This document shows, piece by piece, positions 33,461-45,964 of a stretch of 64,000 nt of DNA. Location of the stretch: NCBI GenBank assembly GCA_012295275.1, contig CM022670.1:29281938-29345937 (forward strand). The letters are read 5' to 3'. The notes beneath the pieces are model-generated. The model saw nothing but the letters and a program-made list of their open reading frames with translations, was not told the DNA's origin and ran no database searches. Numbering within the stretch: position 1 is the stretch's first letter; the number at the start of each line of letters is the position of its first letter. The stretch comes from Chrysomallon squamiferum (Eukaryota > Mollusca > Gastropoda > Neomphalida > Peltospiridae). A program made the position numbers and the translations under genes.

Positions 33461-33980
33461 TACTACAACTACTTCAAGATTATTGGTACCATAGCAGTAG
33501 TTATAGTAGTAATACTACTAAATAATAATGCTTTCGGTATGACTGTTTGCAAAACTTAGAAATGTTATTATTTACTATATATCAAATATTCATATTCATA
33601 TTGCTTAAAAAAGCCGAATATCTAACGGTGGGTAAATTCACTGCGGTAAATTAAATTTTCAAATATTTGTTATTTTTTTACAGTCTTTAAATTTTTACTT
33701 AATATAATCCACGCGAAATATTGCTTGACACAAAGAACACACGAAAACAATCTAAAAAAAAAAAACCCCACAAAGAATTCACGAAGGCCATATAATGATA
33801 TATCAACGCGTACCACATACTTCTGTAATCATACTTACAAAGAAACCAGTATATGCTGTATTTTCCACCAGGTAGAGAATGAGGCCGTAGTAGTATGAAG
33901 AGGCCATCGTATATACAGACAAACGATGTGACGAAGAGCCATCCCACGACCCATGTGGGCAGTTTGTTTATCACCGCCAT
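31468..33980 (-). CDS. EXPERA-domain membrane protein, emopamil-binding-protein-like
   Basis: Four coding exons (minus): 33980-33839, 32720-32651, 32283-32238 and 31749-31468; 179 aa, phases consistent, start context ACGATGG. Four hydrophobic helices, N- and C-terminal tails cytosolic by expectation, and a C-terminal KKKR that fits a dilysine ER-retrieval signal. EXPERA features: Trp-rich helix 1 followed by a Tyr-Asp (CIYDGLF), a Glu in helix 2 (NLIEVF), a Glu at the end of helix 3 (YFLMFLEFCEG) and an Asn-x-x-Trp in helix 4 (PNIIWIIMP). In human EBP, equivalent acidic residues and the Asn/Trp pair line the sterol Δ8-Δ7 isomerase pocket. The sequence differs from EBP, EBPL, TMEM97 and TM6SF, so sterol isomerase activity is possible but unproven. 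Confidence 0.8.
33402..33459. repeat. ATT microsatellite
   Basis: About nineteen TTA units within intron 1 of the EXPERA gene, preceded by a poly(A) run at about 33357-33381. Confidence 0.95.
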
Positions 33981-36900
33981 CGTGTTTCGTTGCAAGAACG
34001 TCGTGGAGAGGTAACGCTCGTTGATTACAGTCAGACCTATTTATAACGTCTACTCGGCTGGGGCAAAATAAAAATAAAAAAGTAATAATAAATAAAAATA
34101 ATATATATAATATATCAATAATAAAAAAATAATAACAACAACAATAAATAAATAAACAAATAAATAAAGTAAAATAAATACAAAATATTATGTTTGTTTC
34201 TCAAACATTAATCCATCAGTTCAAGGCAGCATGGTTCCCTTGCCTCAGACATGCAGAATAGTATCGATACTTAAGTTAAAACAAAGTATATAGGCTTTTT
34301 GAGATCGTGGAATAATGTTTGAAATAAACATAATACTTATGGTTATTTTAAGATATCTTTACTACTCAAGTTATAATAAACCTATTTTTGACTTTATTAT
34401 ACTGATGGTGTTTTGTTCACTGTGAAAAAAAACTTAAGTTTTTACAAATTAATCTTAAATAAATCATAGAAGTAATTAAAGACAGTTCGCATTTTATATA
34501 CACCCAGCTTACATCAGGAAACACCATTAACATCATTAACATCAGGAAACACCGACTTGCTAAAAGATTAAACTTTATTTCTATTATTAGGTTAGCTAGT
34601 AAATGATTATATTTGAAATAAATAAATAAATATAAAAGTGCAGTAATGGACATTTTATGGCCAGTTTCGGTCCGATTCATTATTTTCATGCACTGTTCGG
34701 CACAGTGTAAGTACCAGCACATAGTCACCTAGCTGTAACGACCTGATATATAGTATCAAGGGTACCAACAAAAAATAATTTTCTTTAGTATCACGCCAGG
34801 TTGATTAAGTTTGATGTTTTAAAAATAACTACGTAGAAAAATAAGTAAAAAAATAATCCAATATGCACATGACATTGAAATTATACAAGATCGGGTAACT
34901 TAACTATGTATTTCCATTATACTGTTTCGTCCGAAGACGTGGATTTAGAATCGCATATTCGATAATGTTCTAATCGAATCGAATTTCGAATCTTAAATAG
35001 CTTTAAGAATAATAAAGTGCATCAGATGCAGGAATATTTGTAATGGAAATTAGAAAGACGATATAAATGGGTGTCCTATTGTGATTAACGTGTTTAGGCC
35101 TAGACAAGTTTGAAGTTTAAATGAGAACAATTAAGTGATTAGCAATTAAAAGGTACGTATGATAATAGCTTTATTTGGTAAGGTATTTACATGAACTTCT
35201 TTTTAATGTGTAAGGGCTCTTTTTTATTATTATTATTATTACAAAAAATTATGTATTTGTGTTTTATTTTGATTCTTCTTTATTAATGTGAACAATTGGC
35301 CAGATAGTTTGTCTTTTTGTTGTCAGTTGTCCGATCATTGCAATACATAAAAATCGATCGAATACTCGAATCTTCGCGTGACCATAATTTCAGCGAGTGG
35401 CAGTTTACCAGGAGCAGTATAACTAGGTTTCACTGTAATGTGCTTGGGCCACTTCGCAGCTCGGTTTGCCTGACCTGGGTAGTTGGATGTTTTTATTATT
35501 TGTGTGTGTGTGTGTGTAATTCTTTAATTTTTTAAAAAAAGTTTTAGTTGTTACTGTTGTATTTTCTTACTTCTATAACTTTTTCCCCTCTCCCAGCGAA
35601 TAAAACGTCCATTTACAACAAACAACTTCATCGAGAACACACTTAATTGTAATGGTGACGCTTAACTGCTCTCGAATTGTTGATACCAAAAAAAAAAAAA
35701 AAAAAAAATCAGTTATCTGTGAATACAGTAGTTGGTCTGTTTGAAGTTTTGTAAGGCCAGACCAGTGCTATCGATAAACAAAGATATTGGCTTGAGATCA
35801 ATACTTTTAAATATTACACATGGAAATTAATTAAGATGAAGACCTCTGCATGGACTATGTTATGAATAATACGGCATGAAGGTATATAAAAAGAACGAAT
35901 AACACTGTCCTCCTATATCAAATGTAAGCAGAAAATCATTTGCCAGTATCATCACCTACTTTTTACTTAGTTTATATTTAAGCCTTCCAAACCATATAGT
36001 AAAGCAGGAAATTAGTATTTCTGGGGTCGGGTTTGTCAAATAGTGATACAATCATGAAAAACTTCAGCGAATAATTATAACCCAGTTATCTTTTTCCTGT
36101 TTTTTTTTTTTTTTTTTTTTAATTTAACAAATAATAATAAAACTGAAGCCACTGATAATTTAAAAATAGCGACCATTTTGTCTCGTCTTATATTTAGAAA
36201 TGTACAATCATTTCATGACTTAGATATGTAAATTTCATCATGACAGTCACTCTAGAGATGACATTTGTCCGGTTCAAAAGATTTTAATAGCCTTTCATAT
36301 GATTCAAAATAAAAATTACTCGACCTTATTATTCTAAACTGAAAGTTGGTAATTTACTTATTAGCACTATTTATTAATGTCTTTACTTATATTGTGAAAA
36401 TAAAGTTTAATGATACCGAACCCACGTAACAGACATGCTATCATCTGTTTAATATCGTTCTCATTGTCTGTATTTGAACTCTATAATGTGTGCTAGTCTT
36501 ATATCCCGAAAGATTAACTGCATTCTTCACTCAGGTGTGACAAACCTGGTGTTCGACGTTTCTTTTATGTAATGTTTACTTGTTTATAATCATGCATTAC
36601 GTTTTCGTATTTAATGGATGTTAATGTCGATTTTTGCATGTTTGAAACAGAAATAATACGAATAATATTAATAAATAAATAGATATTAAAAAAAGAGGTT
36701 TTACTGGGTTAGTAAAGCATACGTGTTGTCAACTCTGCTTGTTACTGATGAGTATTTGCTTGTTACAATATATGCTATTTTATTTCTGATTATTTTGGAA
36801 TGCGTGCGTGTAAATGATTTTGAATTCTTGATTATTTATGATATACTTTAAGCACTCCATTTTCCAGATAACTAAACATGTAACACTGTAACTAACTAAT

Positions 36901-37077
36901 TACATGTTAGGTATTTTTACACGTACAGAAGCACTGGAAAATTACACTGATAATAATAATAATTTACATATTAGCTTTCTGAACATTTCTATAATGGTCA
37001 AGGCCATATTCAGTTTAAAAAAAAAAATACAAAAAAAAAAACAACTACACCTCCTTTAATAAAACTGACTTGTAATA

Positions 37078-37109
<32 letters not shown>

Positions 37110-38884
37110 CTATTTTCGCCGAGATGTTACCTGCACAATAACTAAACTCATGTGAAAACTCGACAGGCACGATCTAGTGTTTGAAGAAGATTTAACACTC
37201 TGTGTTGGGAAACAACGTCGCTTATTACTACTGGTTCGGTAAAACATCGACTGGCACACATCGTTTGCTTTTTATTAAATAGTAGTGATGAAGGTTCGTC
37301 TAGTTTATTAACTTTAATGTAATATACTTTTGTTTCGTGAATTTTCTTCTTCTTATTATTATTATTTCTCAATTTTATTGGTTAAGGGGCTTGTAGGTTT
37401 TGCTTCTAATGTTTCGTCCAAAGTTAATAAATTTTCACTGATGTTACAAATTATTTGCTAAATGCATTCTACTAACAGTGTAAATGGTGTTCATAAAAAA
37501 GGTTTGCCTATTTTGCTGCATCGGTTGTTAAATCAAGATTCATTTCGAATATAACTATTGTTCCAATCATACTATCTAGGAAAATCTATTTTATTTAAAG
37601 ACGCACTCACAATATTATTAATCTACGGCTTTGTGACATGATGCATATCAAGGATCATAAGAGAGTATAAAGATAATGAGAAAATGACACTTCCAGTAAC
37701 AAATAATCTTTTGTATATGCAATCGTTCCATAAACAGGATTCAGCCAGTGGTATACCAGCTTTTGCTGATATGTCACTTCAATAACAACTCTTATTAGTT
37801 AGCTAACAGGGATCTTTTGTACGCACAATCTCAGGGAAGCACCTGCAATGGATTTTGATCAAATTAACAGATTTGATGCTGTGGCAGGAAAGGGAAACAA
37901 TCTAATGGGAATACCAAGAAAAACTGAATCAAATCAGGGCACCAGACCATTCTGTGTTACATCTTAACAAATGCGTGACGCCGCCGGATACGTGAAGGAT
38001 CGTACGGAATATCGTGTAATCATGTTATTGTATTCTTGGTTTGATATTGTATTGTACACTGTTAAAACGTTGTACAGTGTGTGCGTGACGTGGACGTGTC
38101 GCATTTGTCCACAGACGAACACTTGCATGATTTAGTAGATTTTTAACAGAAATGTCGTGTTTGTCCGAGGTCTGCCTGCCACTCACACTGTTAATTATGG
38201 ACTCAGGAGACCAAAGTTCAACGTTTCACAAGTATAACTCTACAATGCATTGAGAAGATTTAATGACATCTCTTGGCTGCCACATCTTTTTTTCGAAAAG
38301 ATTGAATTTCACTGTGACGTTTTGGGGAAAAACCTTTCAGATTATCTTACACGTAAAAACTATATTTTTACATAGCATTCATTTAACTCTAAATTTTATA
38401 TTAATCATAAATTTATCTATATAATTAATTTCACGACTAAAATATATGATGCATGTTTCGTGTTAGGCTATTTTTAAATACACATTCGTTCCTTCAGTTC
38501 TAGAGAATTGCTTATTTATTTATTTATTTATTTAACTGATGTTATTGTTATTTCACATTTTTAAGATTTACACTTAATTGTTATTTTATTCGCGTTGATT
38601 TAACTAACTTAGTTTAATCACTAGCGCCATAATAAATGATAATTAATAATCGACTGACACCGATATTACTTAAAATTTACCTGTTTAACCTTGAAATAAC
38701 ATCAACATCAACAATTTGAAAAGAAGTAAACCATTAAAAATGTTCAAGCTTTTAATAACCAGCGGTTTGACAATGACTGGAACGGGAAATAAATGAACAG
38801 GCATCTTGTGGAGTTTTGCTTGGACGGCCTATCACATCTCAAACCAGAGCTGTAATCACAAAGTGTACAAACCGTTCCCACAAA

Positions 38885-39285
38885 GCACGGGTTCACCTCA
38901 GTGCATACAGGACAAATCTCCATCTACCGTAACCAAACAGTTTAACCACAACAAAGACCATTTGAACCACAGGAAAAGGTATACGAATTCAACTGATATA
39001 ATTAATTTATTGATTATAGAAAGAGGAACACAACCTACGGGTTTGATAATATTTTTACTGGGTACTGGATGAAACGAGAAGTTGGGCTCTGGGAGCAGTG
39101 GCAAAGAATGGATCTACGACTCGTCGAATATACGACAGGTCGACACAGTAACCACAGCTAGAGTTTTATTCCACTCCTGGTTTGCACCTGTTCACCTCAC
39201 GTAGACAAACCACCGTGACGAAACCGTTTACCCTTCCGCCACAACAAAGACTATTTCCACCACAATAACAGGTAAATGAAATCAA
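38885..39285 (+). repeat. Diverged direct duplication, ~90-bp unit
   Basis: Two related segments, about 38890-38985 and 39186-39272, share GTTCACCTCA, ACCGT.AC.AAAC.GTTTA, CCACAACAAAGAC and ACCACA in the same order. They may be fragments of a dispersed repeat. Confidence 0.5.
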
Positions 39286-39404
39286 CTGGATAATTATTTT
39301 TTACCTCCTAGCGACTGAATACTCTGGAGACCTGACAGTATATACTGGTGTACTTTAATCAGAAATTATTTATATCGTATGCGTATCTTAATGCTATATT
39401 ATTA

Positions 39405-39406
<2 letters not shown>

Positions 39407-39471
<65 letters not shown>
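39407..39471. repeat. AAT microsatellite
   Basis: Two blocks of AAT units separated by a short TATAT interruption. Confidence 0.95.
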
Positions 39472-39475
<4 letters not shown>

Positions 39476-39812
39476 AAATAAATAAAAAATGTTTTTTTTA
39501 AATAAATAAATATTTTTATTTATGTAAGTTACTTCCACCCACACAGTGATGACTCATGCTTTTCTAAACACTTGATCCGCCATTGTATGCTCATTTCGTT
39601 AGCATATATCACATTTAGTTATCACTGTCACAGCTTATCAACAGAAAGAATATTTAAACTATAAACTATAAAGATAAACATAGGAAAGAGAGAAAACAAC
39701 AACAACAACACATTAAATATCTTATGAAAGTCGTATTAAATATACATCAAGTTAAATATTTTATATTTATTTTCATAAAAATGTGAACAAGTCAATTAAT
39801 AAATTAATTCAT

Positions 39813-39815
39813 TGA

Positions 39816-39857
<42 letters not shown>
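39813..39857. repeat. AAAT tetranucleotide microsatellite
   Basis: Perfect AAAT units visible directly. Confidence 0.95.
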
Positions 39858-39859
<2 letters not shown>

Positions 39860-40589
39860 ACCTGTTAAATTCCATTCATTGATTCATATGGCTTATTTAA
39901 AAAAAAAAAAAACCCACATTCATCACGTTAAAAATGTAAAGCACGCCATGATACTATTGTTTTCTGATAGGTAAACACATATCACTAAAGGAGACAGACT
40001 CCCATTTTCACCTTTAAAGTAAACAAAATCTTTCTTTATAGAATTTTGTTTATACTGTAATATTATATAAAAAAAATCGGCCACCCTGTAGATCTAATGC
40101 CCAATACTGTACATCATGCAACTACAACCCCATCAGCCTTTTAATCATTTCCTTTACTTAATATCCCTTATAAAAATCAAATCAAATATGCAAGCATATA
40201 TTTATAATTTATGCATTACGTATGACTGTAGTCAATTATAAACATATTTTATTATATTCAAATACATGTATTTGTTTATGTTGCCCATTTAGAAAAGTCA
40301 GTACATGTGTTCATTTCAAGATAAACACACTGGATGAATGAAACTTATTTATTTCCAACTAACTTATTTATTTTCTATTATATAAAAAGAAAAAGAAAAA
40401 AGTGAAATGTTTCATTACTCCTGTGCATTATCGTCAGTACTTGAATGTTCCAAAATTATTTGGATTATAATTTAAGCAGTTGTGTTTTATGAAGTAAAGT
40501 CATAGTGAAAGAACGTGCGTGTATCATGATCATTCATAGCATGTTGGGAAAATCCGCTCGAAAATATTCGGAAACATTATTACAAATCG

Positions 40590-41121
40590 GTTTCCTTTTA
40601 TCCTGTGGGCGTGGCTTATTGGTCAATAAATCGGAATGTAAACAAAAGGTAGTACCAGTTTCTTTGACACATACAACAAATTATAATATTTTGGCAAGTA
40701 TGATTAATTGAGAAAATAAAATAAACATATAATAAAAACACTACAAATTAACTTGTTTTATAAGTAAATAAACAGTTTTTGATGTTTTAATAAAGAAGGT
40801 TGGCGGCCTATATGCGTACGAATACTTGACTTTCATGGGTCAAAGGCAACCAACCAACAAAGAGGTCATTCTTAGGTGAAAACCAGTTTAGTTCAATGGC
40901 TGTGCAGTCAGTGTTCAGTAGGGAGATGGGAAGATAGGAATTTCTCGTTTTCTTCATTCGAATATGGACATTTAAAGGTCAGTATACTTTATTATATACG
41001 TAATGGATGTAACAGTAAAATATTATACCAAAATCTGAAACCTCTAGCTGTAGCTGAGGCGGAACATCTCGCTTCTTTTCAAGCTGCTTTGGTTTCACCC
41101 GCATTTGTTCCCGTTACACAG
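40590..41121 (+). promoter_or_regulatory. Candidate promoter and non-coding first exon of the FAT-like gene
   Basis: The segment contains GGGCGTGGC (KLF/Sp1-like box) next to ATTGGTCAAT (inverted CCAAT box) near 40610-40628. It is clearly richer in CpG than its surroundings. At its right end TTACACAGTAAGTG gives a consensus-quality donor (intron would begin 41122). The FAT start codon is preceded by a splice acceptor, so an upstream non-coding exon must exist. Position and direction fit, but nothing proves the link. Confidence 0.3.
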
Positions 41122-43435
41122 TAAGTGAATGAGACTTCACAATGGTCTCTGGCCTTGGTGACAGTCGCATGCACCAGTCTGTGGTCCGAGGGCAAATTCA
41201 CCGTTGTCTTGTAAATCAGAGCGCTTCTGTGCGTATTGTCACAATAAATGTAGACGGTTGGAAAGGGCAATGTGAATGCAGCCAAAAATCACGAAATCGG
41301 GCTTTTCCACTAACCGATCACATCACATTAAGCATGATAACTAATTTAAATTTTTAAATTATTAATAATATTATTTTCAATTTTGATAAAAAAAAATAAA
41401 AAAAAATTTTCTGAGATTTTGTTAATAAAAAAATAAAAATTTTACTTTCAGAGATTATTATTAGTTTGTAGTTAACAAACTTTGCTAAAAATAAATTGCA
41501 ATAGTATAACGTATATTAATGCAAAAAATGCTTAGGCCCTAAATACTTTAAGTTTTATTTATTTTTTGACAAAAGGTATAATGTAATCAACGTGTATTTC
41601 ATATATAATACTTTTAATAGTGTACTATAATTTTACTAAGCTGTATTGCAGTGTTAATAACTACCAATGCTTAAATCATATTTCCAAATAATTTATTTTT
41701 TTAAATTTAATTTTAAAACAAATCATAGAAACAACGAAGTTTAATATGTTGGTCATTATTTATTATTATGTTTTCATTTTGAGAGTTACTCAACTTTATG
41801 AAAATCAGTAATATTTATATAATGGAAATTATAAGAAGTAAGAGATGTATGGTAGTTGATAACAAATACCCACACACTCTTTAAAATAAAAATAAATAAA
41901 TAAATGCATTGTATATGAAAGGGAAGAACATTTTACCTTGGATGTTTCCTTGAATGAATTTATGATCGATATAAAGTTTTGTAGAAAAACATTTTAATGT
42001 TAGTGTAATGAAAATGTTAAGCAGATTTGCTTCATCCTAATTATATTATTTCTTCATTACCAAAGAAATAAAAAGAATCAACATCTTTTTGTGTAGCTTT
42101 GAAATCTTTCATTTCTTCTGTTTTGTTTGCTTACAGATAAGAAAAGAATTACAGGTGCAACCCATATTTTGTTCCCTCTTCTATTTTGCATACCGTAGAT
42201 TCTTTTACACATAAAATGGTTTACTTATTCAGTACTTTTGTTGTTATCTTTAAGATTGCTTTAATAAGATTAGATTACAAAAAAACACTTTTAAGAATCA
42301 TTTAGATTTTTTTTCAACATTGCTGGTTAATAGAGCCAACAAGAAAACTGCAGATTTCAGTAATGCATTGAGTTAAATAATGCAACTTTGGTGTGAACTT
42401 CATTTAATTTTGAGGATTAGCTTTGAAAATATTACACAAGTGTTGGTGACTTGATACTGACACATACAGATTACACTGAGATGTAGTTCACTTCATTTTA
42501 AAGATTGTACTGTTTGTTCTACATTTAGAACAACATGTCAGGAAAGCAGTAATTTAGATCACTGTTGTATGTGTGTTTATATACACACATACACAGACAC
42601 TTAACAAAAAGGTTACAATTCAGTTTTATAATTACTGAAGTTTTTTGTAAAAACAGGAATTACTATGACTGTGTAAATTGGTGTCATAATGGTTTTTTGA
42701 AAACCAGAGGAACAGGTGACAGTAATGTGTATTTATAATCTGAAAAAGCACAGATCAGTTATATGGGAATTAATTTCACCTGCAGAATAAAATATTTCAA
42801 GAGATGTTCATTTCCATTTATCATTCTGCTGCTCTTAGAAATGATTTCATGGCATGGTCTAAATGAAAATGAGCCTAAATAGGGTGTTTATCAGATATTT
42901 TTCATTTATCTTCATGACTATTACTGCTTTTTTTTTTTAGTCATAATGCAAACATTCATTTTGTTAATGAACAATGTTTGCAAGGGTTTCGGAAGGGAAA
43001 AAATGCAGACAAAAGGAAAATGGATTCAAAAAGCTTTATATTAATTAAAGACCTGGCTTTTCCGAATAAAGCTTTTAAAGAGTTCAAATACTGTAATGAG
43101 AGATTTTGTTATTCAGTTACTTTGTACTGCACTAGTTTGAAGTTTAACAGGCTTATAAATAATGTATTGTATGTAAAAAGTTCAAAACTGGTGTAACATA
43201 ATTATTACATATATCACTGAATAGATACATTCTTCAGGTATCCATCATATCTAGGCTTGTCTTCATTTTTTATAAAAGTAATCTTCATACAGTCATGCTA
43301 CTTAAGCTTAGATAATTAATTTATTTATCTGGTAAGAAAACTGAGGTTAACTTGGCATTTGTTCACTACTTTTGAATTTTTCTTTGATGTATTACAAAAA
43401 GAAAACTGCCTGTCTGCACACAACCATTATGTTTC

Positions 43436-43439
<4 letters not shown>

Positions 43440-43492
<53 letters not shown>

Positions 43493-43497
43493 TGTGA
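43440..43497. repeat. TG dinucleotide microsatellite
   Basis: A TG tract of nearly 30 units; the frames reading through it (Cys-Val or Thr-His) are not genes. Confidence 0.97.
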
Positions 43498-43804
43498 TAG
43501 AAACCAACATACCTGTCCTCACTGGTATTCAGCACATTGCCTTGCCTGTCTTGGTAAATACACACAGGAAAATGCAGAGCAACTCCCACATGCTGTAATA
43601 GATGTATGTTTTGTGATACACTGTGAGATGAACTTTGCACCTGCACAGTGCTAAGTTACATTTACTGTTTTCCAGTGAGAATTTTATTTTTTCAAGCAGC
43701 TCATAATTAAAATGTGAATGATATTTAATTTTGAAAAAATAAAATTAAAACAAGTTTTTAACTCTGAAATACATAGGCCTATGTAGAATGTTTCAGACTT
43801 TCAG

Positions 43805-44125
43805 ATTTATGTGATATTTCACTGACTGGGACAAACAACAAAGTGTTTATCATTTTGTGTGTGTGAGAGAAAGAGAGACAGGTTTTTAATAACACTGATC
43901 AGACTTAGTCAGTGAATAACTAAAGTTTAAACATGACAGGATATTTAAACAGGAACATTCAGTGACTTTATTGGCCAGACACACTGTGTGTATGTCTGTG
44001 AGAGAGAGAGAAAAAGAAAGAGATTTTTACAACTTTTGTCGGATTAACAATGAAAACAAAATATCAGAACTTGTAAACAGGAACACTGCCTTTATTGGCC
44101 GGAGACACAGGGTGCTTGTGTGTGT
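43805..44125 (+). repeat. Diverged tandem repeat, ~127-bp unit
   Basis: Two recognisable full copies (about 43856-43983 and 43984-44109) contain, in order, a TG tract, an AGAGA tract, TTTTTA.AAC, AAACAGGAACA and CTTTATTGGCC.GA.ACAC. A partial copy lies before (ACTGACTGGGACAAAC) and the start of another after. Confidence 0.65.
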
Positions 44126-45953
44126 GTTTTGTGATACTGACTTCAGCTGTGTTTTAATACTCACATGTTCTCTGGGGTGTTTTGTATATAATATATTATT
44201 ATTTGCTGACTATTGTATCAGCATTGCAATTAGTTACCACTAGAAGTTCTGTCATCTAGACTTCATGTTATTCTTGTACTGGATCCCAGCTATGTTTTAA
44301 AATACAATTATACATACAAAAGAATGTTTAAAACTACAAGTGTAGAGGTCACACAGGATATTATTTCCTGAACTACTTACATCAATTATATGTAAATGAT
44401 TTTTTAAATGAATGTAAACAAGGAACGTTGAAGTCACAGGAAATGGAGATATTGATATTTGTTACCCAATATTTGCAGTGAGAAGTCAAATTATAGGTTA
44501 GACCTAATTTTAGAGAAGTCACTTCTCATGAATACAGATTAATTAAAGCTGTTACAAATGTGCTGAGTAATATTGTTTAGTGTTTAATTAACCATAGAAA
44601 ACATTGATAAAGCATTCCAATAGTCTGAATGCTAACAGTGTAATGCTGATATCTAACTAGAATATGCATGTTATAAGGATATTTAATACATGTACTAAAA
44701 CTGAAAACATTTTCAAGTATTTGTTGGACTGTAAATGTTTTCATACATTAATCAAATTTAACAAAAATATATATGTATGTATATGTGTGTATATATATAT
44801 TGTTTTTGTTATGTTCTTACACTATATTTTTACAAAGTATTTTTAATGATAGGTGTATGTATCTCTAGTAGTAGATAAATAATAGTGGCTGAGGTCAGAG
44901 ACAAGTAACATCTTTTTAACTTCATTTATTTGTTTATTTAGTGAATGATATTGTTTGATGCTGAAACCTGTTAGCATATGGATGGATTCTTCTATTTTAT
45001 ACTCATTTCAATTGTTTCTCTCTTTCTCTCTCTCTCACACACACACACACACATGCTTAATATGAATAATATAAGTGTATGTATCTGTGTATATCTTGAA
45101 CCACTCTTTTATCAGAATCTTTGATTATATCAAATTTATTTAAATAAAGTTAATTGCCTCTGCAATTAATTAATGAATTAGAAAAGAAATCAACAGTTGT
45201 GGTGAATCTTTTGGCAATCTCTAGCTGTGTTGTTTCACATCAAAGGCAGTTTTGATTTGCAGGTATTTCTCAGCCTTTATGTTTTAGTGGAGCCTATTAG
45301 AGCTTTTGAAGCCATAATTGTGAGGTCCTTTGGCAAATGTGTTTTGAAAACATTTTATTTTATGATATCAATAACGTTTGCAGAAATTCAAAGGCTATAC
45401 CATATCAAAGATAGAGTTAATAATTTTTCAAAGCATGTTCCTAACTTCTTGTTACTGTTTTGAGAATAAAATAGTAAAATTGAAGTCCATAAAATCCTGT
45501 TTGTATTCTTAAATTATAACACTGAGAAATTTCAATAAAAATGGCTTTAATGAAAACAAATCAAATCATCTGAAGGTGTGAAAAGACCCATTAAATTGTT
45601 TATTTTTTATTTTTGTAAACTTTAATTGAAATATTACGGCTATAGATAAACTGGATTACACACAATTTGATAATTGTGTATGGACATAAGAACATGTTTT
45701 CATAAAGGACCAAAAAATGTTTTCATTTAGTTGTATCCTATTGGTTTTAGCAAATAATAAATGGATTGAAACACAGTTTTAAGCTGACTTAATATAGTAA
45801 AGAATGTACACTTTTTCTTATTGAGAATTCCTTTGTAATTTTAATACTTTAATGTGAAAAAGCAAGATACTTTTTTTTTTTTTTTACTTATTTTAAAATG
45901 TAAATTATATAATTACTCTTAAATTAAATGTATTTATTATTTTCTTTTTTCAG

Positions 45954-45964
45954 AAGACTGCATA
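45954..45964 (+). other. Splice acceptor and 5' UTR of the FAT coding exon
   Basis: A polypyrimidine tract ending CTTTTTTCAG (AG at 45952-45953) precedes AAGACTGCATA and the start codon. The coding exon is therefore not the first exon, as in vertebrate FAT1 where the large first coding exon is exon 2. Confidence 0.75.

Larger units (their letters stand above)
33981..45953. other. 12-kb gene-poor region upstream of the FAT coding exon
   Basis: No coding gene recognised. It contains microsatellites, a diverged ~90-bp duplication (about 38890-39280), a ~127-bp tandem repeat (about 43805-44125), a CpG-denser patch (40590-41330) and scattered transposon-like relics. Part of it is probably 5' regulatory DNA and intron 1 of the FAT-like gene. 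Confidence 0.55.

Noticed and set aside
39359-39544. Poly-Tyr/poly-Leu frame
   Set aside because: Translation of the AAT microsatellite.
40876-41357. Overlapping frames on both strands in the CpG-denser patch
   Set aside because: No homology signal and no splice-consistent continuation; better explained as promoter/first-exon DNA.
43359-43654. Overlapping frames rich in Cys-Val or Thr-His
   Set aside because: Reads through the TG microsatellite.
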